The notes: generated by a model not told the origin, from the sequence alone. Positions 15,121 to 24,752 are shown, counted from the stretch's first letter. The stretch is 64,000 nucleotides of DNA from Sphingopyxis sp. HIX (GCF_001468285.1 NZ_LNSB01000002.1:62001-126000), one strand, 5' to 3'. Numbers and translations are program-made.

Positions 15121-15857
15121 TGCGCTACACCATCGCCCTCCTCCGCTCGATCCTCTTCTGGCTGCTCTTTTTCCTGATGAGCAGCTTCAGCTCGATCGGC
15201 GCGGTCATCGCGCTGCCGATCTCGCATCGGGCGACGATCTGGTTCGTGCGCATCTGGGCGCAATTCCACCGGCTGATCTGCCGCTTCGTGCTCGGGCACC
15301 GGATCGTCTTCGAGGGCGAAATCCCCGACATCCCGGTGCTCTATGTCTTCAAGCATGAGGGGGCGTTCGAGACGATCGAACAGCCGGGATTGTTCAAGCA
15401 TCCCGCGGTCTTCGCCAAGGAGGAATTATTCTCGATCCCCGTCTGGGGCAAGGCGGCGCAGTTTTACGGTCTGATTCCGGTCGATCGCGACGGCGGCGGC
15501 AAGGCGATGCGTGCGATGCTCGGCGCCGCCAAGGCTGCGCTCGCCGCCGGGCGGCCGCTGGTGCTGTTCGCCGAGGGAACGCGCGTCCCGCACGGCAAGG
15601 CGCCGCCGCTGCGCCCCGGGTTTGCAGGCATGTACCGCCTGCTCGGCATCGACGTGATCCCCGTCGCGGTGGACAGCGGCCACGCCTATCCGCCGCGCCG
15701 CTGGGTCAAATGGCCGGGCACGATCACCTACCGGATCGGCGAGACGATCCCCGCCGGCCTGCCGCGCGAGGAAGCCGAGGAACGCGTCTGGCGCGCGATC
15801 AACGCGCTGAACCCGCCCGAGGCGTTGCTGGAAGGCTATAAAAACCCTTCCCCCTAG
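15120..15857 (+). CDS. plsC: 1-acyl-sn-glycerol-3-phosphate acyltransferase
   Basis: PlsC adds the second acyl chain to lysophosphatidic acid, giving phosphatidic acid at the inner membrane. The 245-residue protein has an N-terminal membrane segment, acyltransferase motif I as KHEGAFET (His then Glu rather than the textbook Asp of HX4D, a substitution seen in relatives), the block FAEGTRVPHGK for motif III, and a Pro-containing VIPVAVDSGH for motif IV. The ATG at 15120 shares a base with the stop of the YdcF-like gene (TGATG). It is the last gene of the ftsEX operon and is followed by a repeat-containing gap before the convergent tyrA. Confidence 0.9.
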   Translation: MRYTIALLRSILFWLLFFLMSSFSSIGAVIALPISHRATIWFVRIWAQFHRLICRFVLGHRIVFEGEIPDIPVLYVFKHEGAFETIEQPGLFKHPAVFAKEELFSIPVWGKAAQFYGLIPVDRDGGGKAMRAMLGAAKAALAAGRPLVLFAEGTRVPHGKAPPLRPGFAGMYRLLGIDVIPVAVDSGHAYPPRRWVKWPGTITYRIGETIPAGLPREEAEERVWRAINALNPPEALLEGYKNPSP

Positions 15858-15994
15858 ATGGGCGAAGTTGGATGGGGGTGATGGCGCGTCCTTGCTCCGT
15901 CGCTTCGAAACGAGAGCGCACCCCCACCGCTGCGACTAACGAACAAGTTCGTAAGTCTCGCTGCCTCCCCCATCCAGGGGGAGGGCATTCGAAA
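15858..15994. repeat. Intergenic inverted repeat between plsC and tyrA
   Basis: The arms CCCCCTAGATGGG/GTTGGATGGGGG on the left and CTCCCCCATCCAGGGGGAGGG on the right can pair imperfectly over the convergent gap. Such C-rich repeats are common in sphingomonad intergenic regions. It may act as a bidirectional terminator; there is no clear U tract. Confidence 0.45.
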
Positions 15995-16897
15995 TCAATG
16001 CTTGCGTCCGAAATCGGGCGCGGCATCGTCCTGACCCTGTTCGATGATCGACCGCCGGATCGCGCGCGTGCGCGTGAACCAGTCCTCGAGCTTGGCGCCG
16101 TCGCCGCGGCGGATCGCCTGTTGCAGCACGGTCAGATCCTCGTTGAAGCGCTGTAAGGTTGCGAGCACCGCATCCTTGTTCGCGAGGAAGACGTCGCGCC
16201 ACATCACCGGGTCGCTCGCCGCAATGCGCGTGAAGTCGCGGAAGCCGCCCGCCGAATATTTGATCACCTCGCTCTCGGTGACCTCTTCGAGTTCGCTCGC
16301 GGTGCCGACGATGGTGTAGGCGATGAGGTGCGGCAGATGGCTCGTTACCGCGAGCACCATATCGTGATGCGCGGCGTCCATGACGTCGACCCTGGCGCCT
16401 AGCGCCTCCCAGAAGCCCGTCAGCGCCTGCACCGCCTCGCCCGGCGCCTTCGCATCAGGGGTGACGATGCACCAGCGCCCCTCGAACAGGCTGGCAAAGC
16501 CCGCCGCCGGCCCGCTATTCTCGGTCCCCGCGACCGGGTGCGCCGGAATGACGGCATGGTGCGGCAGAGCTTTTGCGAGCGCTTCGGCGACGCTCGCCTT
16601 CGAGGACCCCACGTCGGAAATGATCGCATCGGCCTTCAGCCCCGGCGCGATGGCCGCGGCGGCATCGGCCATCCGCCCGACAGGCACCGCCAGGATCACG
16701 AGGTCGGCGTCGGCCATCGCTTCGGCCGCATCGTCGATAATCGCATTGCACAGCCCGAGCGCGCGCGCCTCGGCGCGCACGTCGGCGCTGGCGTCATGCC
16801 CCGCCACCGTCACGCCGGGCAGCCGCTCGGAAATCGCGCGCGCGAGCGACGAGCCGATCAGGCCCAGCCCGACGATCGCGACCTTCGCTATGACCAT
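15995..16897 (-). CDS. tyrA: Prephenate/arogenate (cyclohexadienyl) dehydrogenase
   Basis: This enzyme makes the tyrosine precursor from prephenate or arogenate using NAD(P). The 300-residue product begins [20 protein letters not shown], a Rossmann GxGxxG motif. Further family blocks are DLVILAVPVGRM, ISDVGSSK, HPVAGTENSGP and the active-site region TSHLPHLIAYT. Its ATG shares one base with the hisC stop (TGATG), so the two are co-translated; HisC and TyrA pairs are common because HisC-type aminotransferases can also act on aromatic keto acids. An apparent upstream extension of the frame lies within hisC and was discarded. Confidence 0.93.
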   Translation of the reverse strand: MVIAKVAIVGLGLIGSSLARAISERLPGVTVAGHDASADVRAEARALGLCNAIIDDAAEAMADADLVILAVPVGRMADAAAAIAPGLKADAIISDVGSSKASVAEALAKALPHHAVIPAHPVAGTENSGPAAGFASLFEGRWCIVTPDAKAPGEAVQALTGFWEALGARVDVMDAAHHDMVLAVTSHLPHLIAYTIVGTASELEEVTESEVIKYSAGGFRDFTRIAASDPVMWRDVFLANKDAVLATLQRFNEDLTVLQQAIRRGDGAKLEDWFTRTRAIRRSIIEQGQDDAAPDFGRKH

Positions 16898-18012
16898 CAG
16901 CCTTCGACCGCCGCGCGGATCGCGGCGGCGAGCCCGCGCGTCTCGCCTTCGGTACCGATCGTCATGCGCAGCGCATTGGGCAAGCCCTGCCCCGGCAGCC
17001 AGCGCACGATATAGCCCGCGTCCATCAGCCGGTTGTAGACCGTCTCGGCGCTCACCGCGCCCTCGAACAACACGAGCAGGAAGTTGCACGCCGAGGGTAC
17101 GACGCGCAGGCCATGGTTGCCCAGGCTCTCGATCTCACCGGCGAGCCAGGCGCGCCATTCGGCGTTGTGCGCGCGGCTGTGCGTCACGAATTCCTCGTCG
17201 CCGAGCGCCGCGACCGCCGCCGCCTGCCCCGCGCGCGTGACGTTGAACGGCAGGCGGATGCGGTGCAGCGCCGAAATCACCTCGGCCGACGCATAGCCCC
17301 AGCCGATCCGCTCGGCAGCGAGGCCGTGGATCTTCGAAAAAGTGCGCGTGATGAAGACGTTGGGCTCATTCTTGGCGAGCTCGAGCCCGCCGTCGTCCTC
17401 GGCCTCGGACAGATATTCCGAATAGGCCTGGTCGATCACGAACAGCACATCCTTGGGCAGCCCGGCGTAGAGCCGCGCGACCTCTTCGCGCGTCGCGAGC
17501 GTGCCCGTGGGGTTGTTCGGATTGGCGAGATAGACGACGCGGGTCCTTGTCGTCACCGCCGCGAGCAGCGCATCGACGTCGGTCGCATAATCCTTGTCGT
17601 CGGCCTCGACCGGCACCGCGCCCACGCGGCGCGCGGCGATCTCGTAGACCGCGAAGCCGTAGCGCACGTACAAAATCTCGTCGCCCGCGCCGGCATAGGT
17701 GCCAGCCGCGAGGTGGAGCAGCTCGTCCGACCCGTTGCCGCAGATCACCCGCGCCGGGTCGAGCCCGAACTTCGCGGCGATCGTCGCGCGCAGCTCGTTC
17801 GACCCCGGATCGGGATAGCGCGACAGCGCATCGGCCGCGCCCTGCGCCGCAGCGAAGGCCGCCCGCGCCTTTTCGCCAGTGCCGAGCGGATTTTCGTTGG
17901 CGCTCAGCTTGATCAGCGGCCGCCCGTCGGCCCCCGCCGACTTGCCGGGAACATAGGGAGCGATGCCGCTGATCCACGGCTTCGGGGTGAGGGTCGGGGT
18001 GGTGTCGGTCAT
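16897..18012 (-). CDS. hisC: Histidinol-phosphate aminotransferase
   Basis: HisC is a PLP enzyme of histidine synthesis that also accepts aromatic substrates in many bacteria. The protein (371 residues) starts [20 protein letters not shown] and carries [30 protein letters not shown] and the PLP-lysine region [18 protein letters not shown]. Its stop overlaps the tyrA start. The frame is open upstream through a dispersed repeat, giving an artificial 86-residue extension; the ATG at 18012 is used instead. It is divergent from metX, with repeat element A between them. Confidence 0.93.
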   Translation of the reverse strand: MTDTTPTLTPKPWISGIAPYVPGKSAGADGRPLIKLSANENPLGTGEKARAAFAAAQGAADALSRYPDPGSNELRATIAAKFGLDPARVICGNGSDELLHLAAGTYAGAGDEILYVRYGFAVYEIAARRVGAVPVEADDKDYATDVDALLAAVTTRTRVVYLANPNNPTGTLATREEVARLYAGLPKDVLFVIDQAYSEYLSEAEDDGGLELAKNEPNVFITRTFSKIHGLAAERIGWGYASAEVISALHRIRLPFNVTRAGQAAAVAALGDEEFVTHSRAHNAEWRAWLAGEIESLGNHGLRVVPSACNFLLVLFEGAVSAETVYNRLMDAGYIVRWLPGQGLPNALRMTIGTEGETRGLAAAIRAAVEG

Positions 18013-18074
18013 GCGGCGGCGTTTAGCGGCTCGCTCCGGCGAGTCCAGTTTGTTCGACCAAGGGCGTAGAAGAG

Positions 18075-18268
18075 ATTCGCGCAGAGGCGCAGAGGACGCA
18101 GAGAGAAGAGGAAATTGTTCACGCGGAGACGCGGAGAAGAAGATTGGCGGCTTCGCCGCCCATTTTCCTTCCCCTTCTCTGCGTCCTCTGCGCCTCTGCG
18201 CGAAAAATATTTCATACACGATGCCGGCGTCCCAAAACCCTCCGCGTCTCCGCGTCTCCGCGCGAACC
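18075..18268. repeat. Dispersed nested inverted repeat, copy A (hisC/metX gap)
   Basis: Two nested arm pairs are visible. The outer arm ATTCGCGCAGAGGCGCAGAG (from 18075) pairs with a matching arm ending at 18204. A second arm, TTCACGCGGAGACGCGGAGA (from 18118), pairs with CTCCGCGTCTCCGCG ending near 18268. Between them a small stem GGCGG-CTTC-GCCGCC lies at 18146-18160. It fills most of the 318-bp gap between two divergent genes. Confidence 0.8.
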
Positions 18269-18292
18269 AATTAAAACACCCCCGCCCTATCG

Positions 18293-18298
18293 TTGACA
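18293..18298 (+). promoter_or_regulatory. Possible -35 element upstream of metX
   Basis: TTGACA at 18293-18298 lies 33 bp before the metX ATG, just outside repeat copy A. No good -10 partner is visible in the GC-rich spacer, so this is a weak call. No SAM-II riboswitch could be recognised in the short leader. Confidence 0.25.
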
Positions 18299-18330
18299 GC
18301 CCCCCCGCGCGCGCTTAGCCCCGCGCACCT

Positions 18331-19452
18331 ATGGCGAGCGCGCTCCACCAGATAGTGCACCAGAGCGTGACGATTCCCGCGACGCTGCCGCTCGACAGCG
18401 GTCAGTCGCTGCCGTCGGTGACGATCGCCTGGCAAAGCTATGGCGCGCTGAACGCCGACCGGTCGAACGCGGTCCTGCTGTGCCACGCGCTGACCGGCGA
18501 CCAATATGTCGCGAGCGATCATCCCGCGACGGGCAAGCCCGGCTGGTGGGCGCGCATGGTCGGCCCCGGCAAGCCGATCGACACCGACCGCTTCCACGTC
18601 ATCTGCGCCAATGTGCTCGGCAGCTGCATGGGGTCGAGCGGACCCGCGACCCCCGACCCGGTGACCGGCGCGCCGCTCGGCATGGCGTTCCCGGTGATCA
18701 CCATCGGCGACATGGTGCGCGCGCAGGCGATGCTGCTCGATCATCTCGGCATCGCGCGGCTGCACGCGGTGGTCGGCGGCTCGATGGGGGGCATGCAGAC
18801 GCTCGCCTGGGCGGCGAATTATCCGCAGCGGCTCGAACGCGCGCTGGTGATCGCCAGCGCGGCGCGCCATTCGGCGCAGAATATCGCCTTCCACGAGGTC
18901 GGGCGCCAGGCGATCATGGCCGACCCCGACTGGCAGGACGGCCAATATTATGGCAGCGCGCGCGCGCCCACCAAGGGCCTCGCGGTCGCGCGCATGGCGG
19001 CGCACATCACCTATCTCTCCGAGGCCGGGCTGACCGAGAAATTCGGCCGGCGGCTGCAGGCGCGCGACATCAAGAGCTTCGGCTTCGACGCCGATTTCCA
19101 GATCGAATCCTATTTGCGGCACCAGGGGCTGGCCTTCACCGACCGCTTCGACGCCAACGCCTATCTCTACATCACCCGCGCGATGGACTATTTCGACCTC
19201 GCCGACCCGCACGACGGCCGCCTCGCGGGCGCCTTTGCGGGCGCCAAGGAGGTTCGCTTCACGCTCGTCAGCTTCGACACCGACTGGCTCTATCCCACCG
19301 CCGAATCGCGCCGCATCGTCCAGGCGCTGCAGAGCGTCGGCGCCGCGGCGAGCTTCGTCGAGCTGTCGGCGCCCTATGGCCACGACTCCTTTCTCCTGGA
19401 CGTGCCCGCGCTCGACCGGCTCGTCGCGGGCGCATTGGGGAGCGGCTTCTGA
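18331..19452 (+). CDS. metX: Homoserine O-acyltransferase (MetX)
   Basis: MetX activates homoserine by O-acylation (acetyl in most members, succinyl in some) for methionine synthesis. The 373-residue alpha/beta-hydrolase-fold protein has the nucleophile elbow GGSMGGM with Ser151, the early block [12 protein letters not shown], an acid residue in SFDTDWLYP and the catalytic His351 in YGHDSFL. Acetyl versus succinyl specificity was not resolved. Its stop overlaps the metW start, the usual metX-metW pairing in alphaproteobacteria. Confidence 0.94.
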   Translation: MASALHQIVHQSVTIPATLPLDSGQSLPSVTIAWQSYGALNADRSNAVLLCHALTGDQYVASDHPATGKPGWWARMVGPGKPIDTDRFHVICANVLGSCMGSSGPATPDPVTGAPLGMAFPVITIGDMVRAQAMLLDHLGIARLHAVVGGSMGGMQTLAWAANYPQRLERALVIASAARHSAQNIAFHEVGRQAIMADPDWQDGQYYGSARAPTKGLAVARMAAHITYLSEAGLTEKFGRRLQARDIKSFGFDADFQIESYLRHQGLAFTDRFDANAYLYITRAMDYFDLADPHDGRLAGAFAGAKEVRFTLVSFDTDWLYPTAESRRIVQALQSVGAAASFVELSAPYGHDSFLLDVPALDRLVAGALGSGF

Positions 19453-20042
19453 TGGCGCTGCGCCCCGACCTCGCGATCATCGCCGACGCCGTGCCGTCAT
19501 CCGCGCGCGTGCTCGACGTCGGCTGCGGCGACGGCGAGCTGATGGAAGCGCTGCGCGCCAAGGGCGTCGATGCGCGCGGACTCGAGATCGATCCGGCGAA
19601 CGTCACCGCGGCGATCGCGCGCGGCCAGTCGGTGGTGCAGGGCGACGCCAACCGCGACCTCGCCGACTATCCCGGCGACGCTTTCGACTATGCGATCCTG
19701 TCGCAGACGCTGCAGACCACCGAGCGCCCCGACCTGGTCGTCGACGAGCTGCTGCGCATCGCGCCGCGCGCCTTCGTCAGCTTCCCCAATTTTGCGCATT
19801 GGCGCGTGCGGCTGTCCTTGCTGTGGACCGGGCGCATGCCGATGACACGGCTGCTGCCCGTTGCCTGGTACGAGACGCCGAACATCCACCACGTCACGGT
19901 CAGCGATTTCCGCGACCTCGTCCGGACCAAGGGCATCAAGGTCGAGCGCGTCTGGCACCTGTCGGGCGACAAACCGGCGAGCGACGCCGCCGCGAGCTGG
20001 CGCGCCGAGCATGCGATTTTCCTGATCAGCCGCGCTTCCTGA
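19452..20042 (+). CDS. metW: Methionine biosynthesis protein MetW
   Basis: The 196-residue protein is a class I methyltransferase fold: ARVLDVGCGDGELMEALRAK near residues 18-37, GLEID, FDYAILSQTLQ, and the diagnostic MetW block SFPNFAHWRVRLSLLWTGRM followed by WYETPNIHH. MetW is required together with MetX in several proteobacteria and is thought to associate with it. The ATG at 19452 overlaps the metX stop (TGATG). The 3' end overlaps the convergent TetR gene by 17 bp. Confidence 0.93.
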   Translation: MALRPDLAIIADAVPSSARVLDVGCGDGELMEALRAKGVDARGLEIDPANVTAAIARGQSVVQGDANRDLADYPGDAFDYAILSQTLQTTERPDLVVDELLRIAPRAFVSFPNFAHWRVRLSLLWTGRMPMTRLLPVAWYETPNIHHVTVSDFRDLVRTKGIKVERVWHLSGDKPASDAAASWRAEHAIFLISRAS

Positions 20043-20682
20043 TCCCCTCCGCGATCAGCGCATTGGCGCGTGCCGCCACGGCGGCAACATCCTCGCGCGT
20101 GTCCCATACGCCGTAGCGCAGCCCCAGGAAGACGTTCATCCCCATGATCGCCCAGGCCTCGACCTCGCCGAGGCCGCTCCGCAATTCGCCCGCGTCGCTC
20201 CCGGCTCCCAAACGCGCCGCGATGCGCTCCGCCGTCGACGCATAATGCGTCCGGAAGCTCTCGGGATCGACGAATTCGGCCTCGTCGACGATGCGGTAGA
20301 TTTCCTGATGCTCGCGCGCGAACTCGAGGAACGCCGCCAGCGCGCGCGCCTCGGCGTCGATCGCGCCGGCCGCGGCCTCCATCGCGGGGGCGACATGGTC
20401 GCGCACGCGGCCCGACATGTCGGCGACGAGCGCCCGGAAGATCGCGTCCTTCGAGTCGAAATAGGTGTAGAAACTGCCGAGCGCGGTCCCGGCGCGGCGC
20501 GTGATGCCGCTGATCGACGCCTCGTGGAAGCCGCGCTCGCCGAATTCGACCGCCGCGGCATCGAGCAATTTGCGCAGGGTTCGCCGACCGCGCTCGGTGC
20601 GCGGCACCTTGTCGGGGTTGCCCGCCTCGCCCCCTTCCATTCCCCCGTCGTCGGGCGTCGAAACGCGCGGCTGGTCCATCAT
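20026..20682 (-). CDS. TetR-family transcriptional regulator
   Basis: The 218-residue protein has an acidic disordered N-terminus (about 30 residues), a TetR helix-turn-helix (LLDAAAVEFGERGFHEASIS then GITRRAGTALGSFYTYFDSK, about residues 39-80) and a C-terminal ligand-binding region. The HTH block ASISGITRRAGTALGSFYTYF is classic. It is divergent from the TonB receptor gene, so it may control that gene and itself; a 16-bp palindrome in the shared gap could be its operator. Ligand unknown. Confidence 0.9.
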   Translation of the reverse strand: MMDQPRVSTPDDGGMEGGEAGNPDKVPRTERGRRTLRKLLDAAAVEFGERGFHEASISGITRRAGTALGSFYTYFDSKDAIFRALVADMSGRVRDHVAPAMEAAAGAIDAEARALAAFLEFAREHQEIYRIVDEAEFVDPESFRTHYASTAERIAARLGAGSDAGELRSGLGEVEAWAIMGMNVFLGLRYGVWDTREDVAAVAARANALIAEGIRKRG

Positions 20683-20784
20683 CTGCCTTCCCGTCCTCCC
20701 CCACGGACGACCGGCGCATCGAGCAGCGCGGCCAAGCGTGGCTTTTTCGCATCACCGCGCCCCAAAAGACAGCGGATAAATATT

Positions 20785-20800
20785 CCAAGTTGAAACTTGG
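20785..20800. promoter_or_regulatory. 16-bp palindrome in the TetR/TonB-receptor gap, candidate operator
   Basis: CCAAGTTGAAACTTGG is a perfect 7-bp inverted repeat with a 2-bp centre. It lies 103 bp upstream of the TetR gene start and 99 bp upstream of the receptor start, the position expected for a shared TetR operator. An AT-rich patch (ATAAATATT) next to it could hold a promoter. Confidence 0.55.
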
Positions 20801-20861
20801 TTCACCTTTCATTATTGGGTGCGACGCGGCTTGGCAAGACCGGCCCAAGAAAATCGAAAAA

Positions 20862-20880
20862 GGGCGGCGCTGCGCCGCCC
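20862..20880 (+). promoter_or_regulatory. GC-rich hairpin in the TonB-receptor 5' leader
   Basis: GGGCGGCG (20862-20869) pairs perfectly with CGCCGCCC (20873-20880) around a 3-nt loop, 18 bp before the start codon. There is no U tract after it, so it is not a classic terminator. It would sit next to the ribosome binding site GGGAGA and could affect translation or mRNA stability. Confidence 0.5.
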
Positions 20881-20898
20881 CTGTCATGGGAGACTCAC

Positions 20899-23274
20899 AT
20901 GCGTCCTTTCGCCCGCCGCCTGCGCCACGCCGTCTGCGCCACTACCGCGCTCAGCCTGATCGCCTTCGCCCCGTCCGCCCTTGCGCAGGATACGGACCCG
21001 GCCGCGAGCGCCGATGACGGCAGCGAGGAAATCATCGTCACCGCGCGCCGCCGCGACGAACGCCTGCTCGACGTGCCGATCGCGGTCAGCGCGATCTCGG
21101 GCGACGCGCTCGAGGTGCGCGGCGCGCTCGACCTCACCGACGTCGGCAACATCACCCCGAACACCACGCTCGAAACCTCGCGCGGCACCAATTCGACGCT
21201 CAGCGCCTTCATCCGCGGCGTCGGCCAGCAGGACCCGGTCCCGGGCTTCGAAGCGGGCGTCGGCATCTATCTCGACGACGTCTATCTCAACCGCCCGCAG
21301 GCGGCCGTCCTCGACATCTACGACGTCGAGCGCATCGAGGTGCTCCGCGGGCCGCAGGGCACGCTCTATGGCCGCAACACGATCGGCGGCGCGGTCAAAT
21401 ATGTCACCAAGATGCTGCCGCAGGATTTCAGCCTGAAGGCGCGTGCGACCTATGGCACCTATGACCAGGCCGAGGGCGTACTGACCGTCAGCGCGCCCGT
21501 GACCGACATGCTGCGCGTCGGCGGCTCGGTCGCACGGCTGTCGCGCGGCGGTTTCGGCGACAACCTCACCGTCCCCGGCCTCGAGAACTACAACAAGGAT
21601 GTATGGGCGGGCCGCGGAACGCTCGAATTCGGCGGTTACGGCGAGCCGGTGCTGATCCGCATCTCGGGCGACTATACCCGCGACAAGTCGGACCCGCGCA
21701 ACGGCCACCGGCTGATCCCCGGCCTGCTCTCGGGCGCCCCCGTGCTCGACGACGTCTATGACACGCGCGCGGGGCTCGTGAATCCGGAGCAGGATATCGA
21801 GGCCTGGGGCCTCGCGATGAACGTCTCGGCCGAGCTCACCGACAATCTGACGCTGCGTTCGATCAGTTCGTGGCGCAAGGACACCAGCTACACGCCGATC
21901 GATTTCGACAGCCTGCCGACGGTCGACGTCGACGTCCCCGCGGTCTATCGCAACGAGCAGCTGAGCCAGGAATTCCAGTTGCTCTACGACAGCGACCGGC
22001 TGCACGGGCTCGTCGGCTTCTATTATCTCGACGCCAAGGCCTACACCAAGTTCGACGTGCTGCTCGCCACCACCGGCGCGCTGCTCGGCCTGCCCGGTTT
22101 CGCGCAGCAGACGATCGGCGACGTGCGCACCGACACCTGGTCGGTGTTCGGCGACTTCACCTTCGACGTCACCGACCGCCTGCACATTTCGGCGGGCGGG
22201 CGCTACACCGTCGACCGGCGCGACAGCTTCGTCTTCAAGCAGAACCGCCTGCTCGGCGCCGACCCCGAATTCGGCGGCGCCAGCGTCCCGCTCGGCGCGC
22301 CGATCACCAATTTCGATGGCAAGGCGCGCTTCAAGAAATTCACCCCGCGCGCGTCGGTGTCGTTCGACGTCAACGACGACCTGATGATCTATGCATCCTA
22401 CTCGAAGGGCTTCAAGGGCGGCGGCTTCGATCCGCGCGGCAGCGCCAATGTCCGCGCGATCGACGTCAACAACGACGGCGTCTTCGCCTATCAGGAAATC
22501 TACAATTTCTTCCTGTTCGAACCCGAAACGGTCGACAGCTACGAGGCCGGGATCAAGGGCTCGGCGCTGGACGGCGACCTCAACTTCGCGCTGACCGGCT
22601 TCTATGCCGACTACAAGAATGTCCAGATCCCCGGCTCGGTCGGCATCGACGCGAACAACGACGGCATCTTTGAAGGCTTTTCGGGGGTCACCACGAACGC
22701 CGCCTCGGCGACCTTCAAGGGGCTCGAGCTCGAAACCTCGGCGCGCTTCGCGCACGACTTCGCCGGCGCCGGCTCGCGGATGAGCTTCCAGGGCACGCTC
22801 GGTTATATCGACGCGCAGTACGACGAGTTCATCGGCAACCTCGGCACCGACGTGTCGGACATCACCGATATCCAGAACACGCCGAGCTGGACCGCATCGG
22901 GCACTCTCGGCGCGCTGGTCCCGGTCGGCGACGGCGACGTCAATTTCTCGACCACGCTCTCGTACCGCAGCAAGACGCAGCAGTTCGAATATCCCAGCCC
23001 CTATCTCGACCAGAAGGGCTATGCGCTGTGGGATGCGAGCCTGGTCTACAGCTTCGGCGGCGACCGTTATTCGATCGGCGTCCACGGCAAGAATATCCTC
23101 GACAAGCAGTATAAGACCTCGGGCTACCAGTTCCTCGTCGTCAACCCGGCGACCGGCCTGCCTGTCACTAACGCCAACGGCCTGCCGACCCCGTCGCTCG
23201 GCCGCGAAGGCGTCGCGACGGTCTTCTACGGCAACCCGCGGCAGGTGTTCGTCACCGGCACGGTCAAATTCTGA
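20899..23274 (+). CDS. TonB-dependent outer-membrane receptor
   Basis: The 791-residue protein has a signal peptide (MRPFARRLRHAVCATTALSL, then cleavage near ALAQ at residue 30), a TonB-box-like segment EEIIVTARRRDE near residue 43, a plug domain with LDDVYLNRPQAAVLDIYDVE and LRGPQGTLYGRNTIGGAVKY, and a C-terminal barrel ending in KF with the last strand VFVTGTVKF. Such receptors import siderophores, vitamins or organic nutrients using TonB energy. The substrate is not evident. The ATG at 20899 was chosen because it starts the signal peptide. A divergent TetR gene suggests inducible control, and a strong terminator follows. Confidence 0.93.
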   Translation: MRPFARRLRHAVCATTALSLIAFAPSALAQDTDPAASADDGSEEIIVTARRRDERLLDVPIAVSAISGDALEVRGALDLTDVGNITPNTTLETSRGTNSTLSAFIRGVGQQDPVPGFEAGVGIYLDDVYLNRPQAAVLDIYDVERIEVLRGPQGTLYGRNTIGGAVKYVTKMLPQDFSLKARATYGTYDQAEGVLTVSAPVTDMLRVGGSVARLSRGGFGDNLTVPGLENYNKDVWAGRGTLEFGGYGEPVLIRISGDYTRDKSDPRNGHRLIPGLLSGAPVLDDVYDTRAGLVNPEQDIEAWGLAMNVSAELTDNLTLRSISSWRKDTSYTPIDFDSLPTVDVDVPAVYRNEQLSQEFQLLYDSDRLHGLVGFYYLDAKAYTKFDVLLATTGALLGLPGFAQQTIGDVRTDTWSVFGDFTFDVTDRLHISAGGRYTVDRRDSFVFKQNRLLGADPEFGGASVPLGAPITNFDGKARFKKFTPRASVSFDVNDDLMIYASYSKGFKGGGFDPRGSANVRAIDVNNDGVFAYQEIYNFFLFEPETVDSYEAGIKGSALDGDLNFALTGFYADYKNVQIPGSVGIDANNDGIFEGFSGVTTNAASATFKGLELETSARFAHDFAGAGSRMSFQGTLGYIDAQYDEFIGNLGTDVSDITDIQNTPSWTASGTLGALVPVGDGDVNFSTTLSYRSKTQQFEYPSPYLDQKGYALWDASLVYSFGGDRYSIGVHGKNILDKQYKTSGYQFLVVNPATGLPVTNANGLPTPSLGREGVATVFYGNPRQVFVTGTVKF

Positions 23275-23293
23275 CCGGCAGCTTCACGCGAAA

Positions 23294-23331
23294 AAGGGGG
23301 AGAGGGGCGCTGGCGACGGCGCCCCTTTTTC
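23294..23331 (+). terminator. Rho-independent terminator after the TonB receptor
   Basis: GGGGCGC (23304-23310) pairs with GCGCCCC (23319-23325) around an 8-nt loop and is followed by TTTTTC, with a run of A residues upstream. It lies 30 bp after the receptor stop. Confidence 0.85.
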
Positions 23332-23379
23332 TTTGTGGCATATGGCCGCTTAGGGGTGGGGAGCTGCCACTTGTCCGGT

Positions 23380-23469
23380 CGTCATCCCGGGCTTGACCCG
23401 GGACCCGCCTTCCTTCTTTCGCCGTCGGATCAAAGAAAAGGCAGGCCCCGGGTCAAGCCCGGGGTGACG
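23380..23469. repeat. Palindromic GTCATCCCGGGCTTGACC-type repeat pair
   Basis: CGTCATCCCGGGCTTGACCC (from 23380) pairs with a reverse-complementary copy, GGCCCCGGGTCAAGCCCGGG, from 23444. Each arm also contains its own CCCGGGCTTGACCCGGG palindrome. This repeat type is widespread between genes in sphingomonads and other alphaproteobacteria. A related single palindrome is at 54001-54023. Confidence 0.8.
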
Positions 23470-23534
23470 AAGGTGGATTACACCGGCGTCGCGTTTCGCC
23501 CGAAAGCGACCGAACAGCATCCGATCAATTTGAT

Positions 23535-23596
23535 GCGCGCAGAGACGCAGAGACCGCAGAGAGAAAAGGCCATCCTCCCTGCGGTCTCTGCGCGAA
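23535..23596. repeat. Dispersed nested inverted repeat, copy B (short form)
   Basis: GCGCAGAGACGCAGAGACCG (from 23535) pairs with GCGGTCTCTGCGCG near 23581-23594. Only the outer arm pair is present, with no GCGGAGACGC arm. It lies in the gap before the convergent CoA-transferase gene. Confidence 0.75.
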
Positions 23597-23630
23597 CAAG
23601 ATGATGGCCTTCGGCCGTTGCCGCCCAGCC

Positions 23631-24752
23631 TCAGCCCCCCAGCACCGGCGCCCCGCCCGGCGCGACCATTCGTTCGCCGTCGATCACGATCGGACTCGCG
23701 ACGCCATCGACGAACGCCCCCTCGGGCCGGAAACGCATGCCGCGCGCGATCACCTGCGGGTCGGCGAACACCCCGGCGAGGTCATTGATCGGTCCCGCCG
23801 GTACATCCTCGGCCTCGAGCGCGAGCGACAAAGGCTGCGCCTGCCACGTGGCGATCTTCGCCGCGAGCAGCGGGATCAGCGCCGCCCGGTTCGCGAGTCG
23901 CGCGGCATTGGTCGCGAAACGGACATCCTCGGCCCATGCGGGCTCGCCGAGCACCGCGCAAAGCTTGCGGAACTGGCCGTCGTTGCCGACCGCGATCACC
24001 AGCTGGCCGTCGGCGGTCGCAAAGGCCTGATAGGGCACGACATTGGCGTGGCCATTGCCCATGCGCTTCGGCGACACCCCGCTCGCGAGATAGTTCGCCG
24101 CCTGATTGGCGAGCACCCCGACCTGGCAATCGAGCAGCGCCATATCGATATGCGCGCCCGCCCCCGTGACGTCACGGCGTCGCAGCGCGGCAAGGATCGC
24201 CACCGTCGAATACATCCCCGTGAAGATGTCGGCATAGGCGATTCCCGCCTTTTGCGGCGCGCCGTCGGGCTCGCCGGTCAGCGACATCGCGCCGCCCATC
24301 GCCTGGATGATGAAATCATAACCCGCGCGGTGCGCATAGGGGCCGGTCTGGCCGAAGCCGGTGATCGAGCAGACGATCAGCTTCGGGAAATCGGCGCGCA
24401 AGGTCGCGGGATCGAGCCCATATTTGGCGAGCCCGCCGAGCTTGTAATTCTCGATCACGACATCGGCATCGGTGAGCAGCGCGCGCACCGCGGCTTGGCC
24501 CTCGGGCGTCGCGATATCGATCGCCACACCGGACTTGCCGCGATTGGTGCTGTGATAATAGGCCGCGCCCAGATTCTCGCCATCGGCGCCCTTGATGAAG
24601 GGCGGGCCCCACAGCCGCGTGTCGTCGCCGCCGCCGGGCCGCTCGACCTTGACCACCTCGGCGCCGAGGTCGGCGAGCAATTGACCGCACCAGGGACCCG
24701 CGAGCACCCGCGCCAGTTCGACGACGCGGATGCCTTCCAACGGTTTAGGCAA
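23631..24752 (-). CDS. CaiB/BaiF family III CoA-transferase
   Basis: Family III CoA-transferases move CoA between carboxylic acids via an aspartyl-CoA intermediate. The 373-residue protein has [20 protein letters not shown] at the N-terminus, [37 protein letters not shown] and the catalytic Asp175 in AYADIFTGM. Its start overlaps the stop of the glutaryl-CoA dehydrogenase gene by 8 bp. That pairing suggests a glutarate or dicarboxylate CoA-transferase feeding the dehydrogenase, as in mammalian SUGCT with GCDH, but this is inference. Confidence 0.88.
   Translation of the reverse strand: MPKPLEGIRVVELARVLAGPWCGQLLADLGAEVVKVERPGGGDDTRLWGPPFIKGADGENLGAAYYHSTNRGKSGVAIDIATPEGQAAVRALLTDADVVIENYKLGGLAKYGLDPATLRADFPKLIVCSITGFGQTGPYAHRAGYDFIIQAMGGAMSLTGEPDGAPQKAGIAYADIFTGMYSTVAILAALRRRDVTGAGAHIDMALLDCQVGVLANQAANYLASGVSPKRMGNGHANVVPYQAFATADGQLVIAVGNDGQFRKLCAVLGEPAWAEDVRFATNAARLANRAALIPLLAAKIATWQAQPLSLALEAEDVPAGPINDLAGVFADPQVIARGMRFRPEGAFVDGVASPIVIDGERMVAPGGAPVLGG

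Noticed and set aside
15120-15857. PlsC as inactive because HX4D reads HX4E
   Set aside because: Glu in this place occurs in functional relatives, and the FAEGTR motif is intact.
18269-18330. SAM-II riboswitch before metX
   Set aside because: The leader outside the repeat is only about 60 bases and shows no recognisable riboswitch core.
20884-23085. A 733-codon open frame on the minus strand
   Set aside because: It is antisense to the TonB receptor and shows the Arg/Asp/Ala-rich pattern of a shadow frame.
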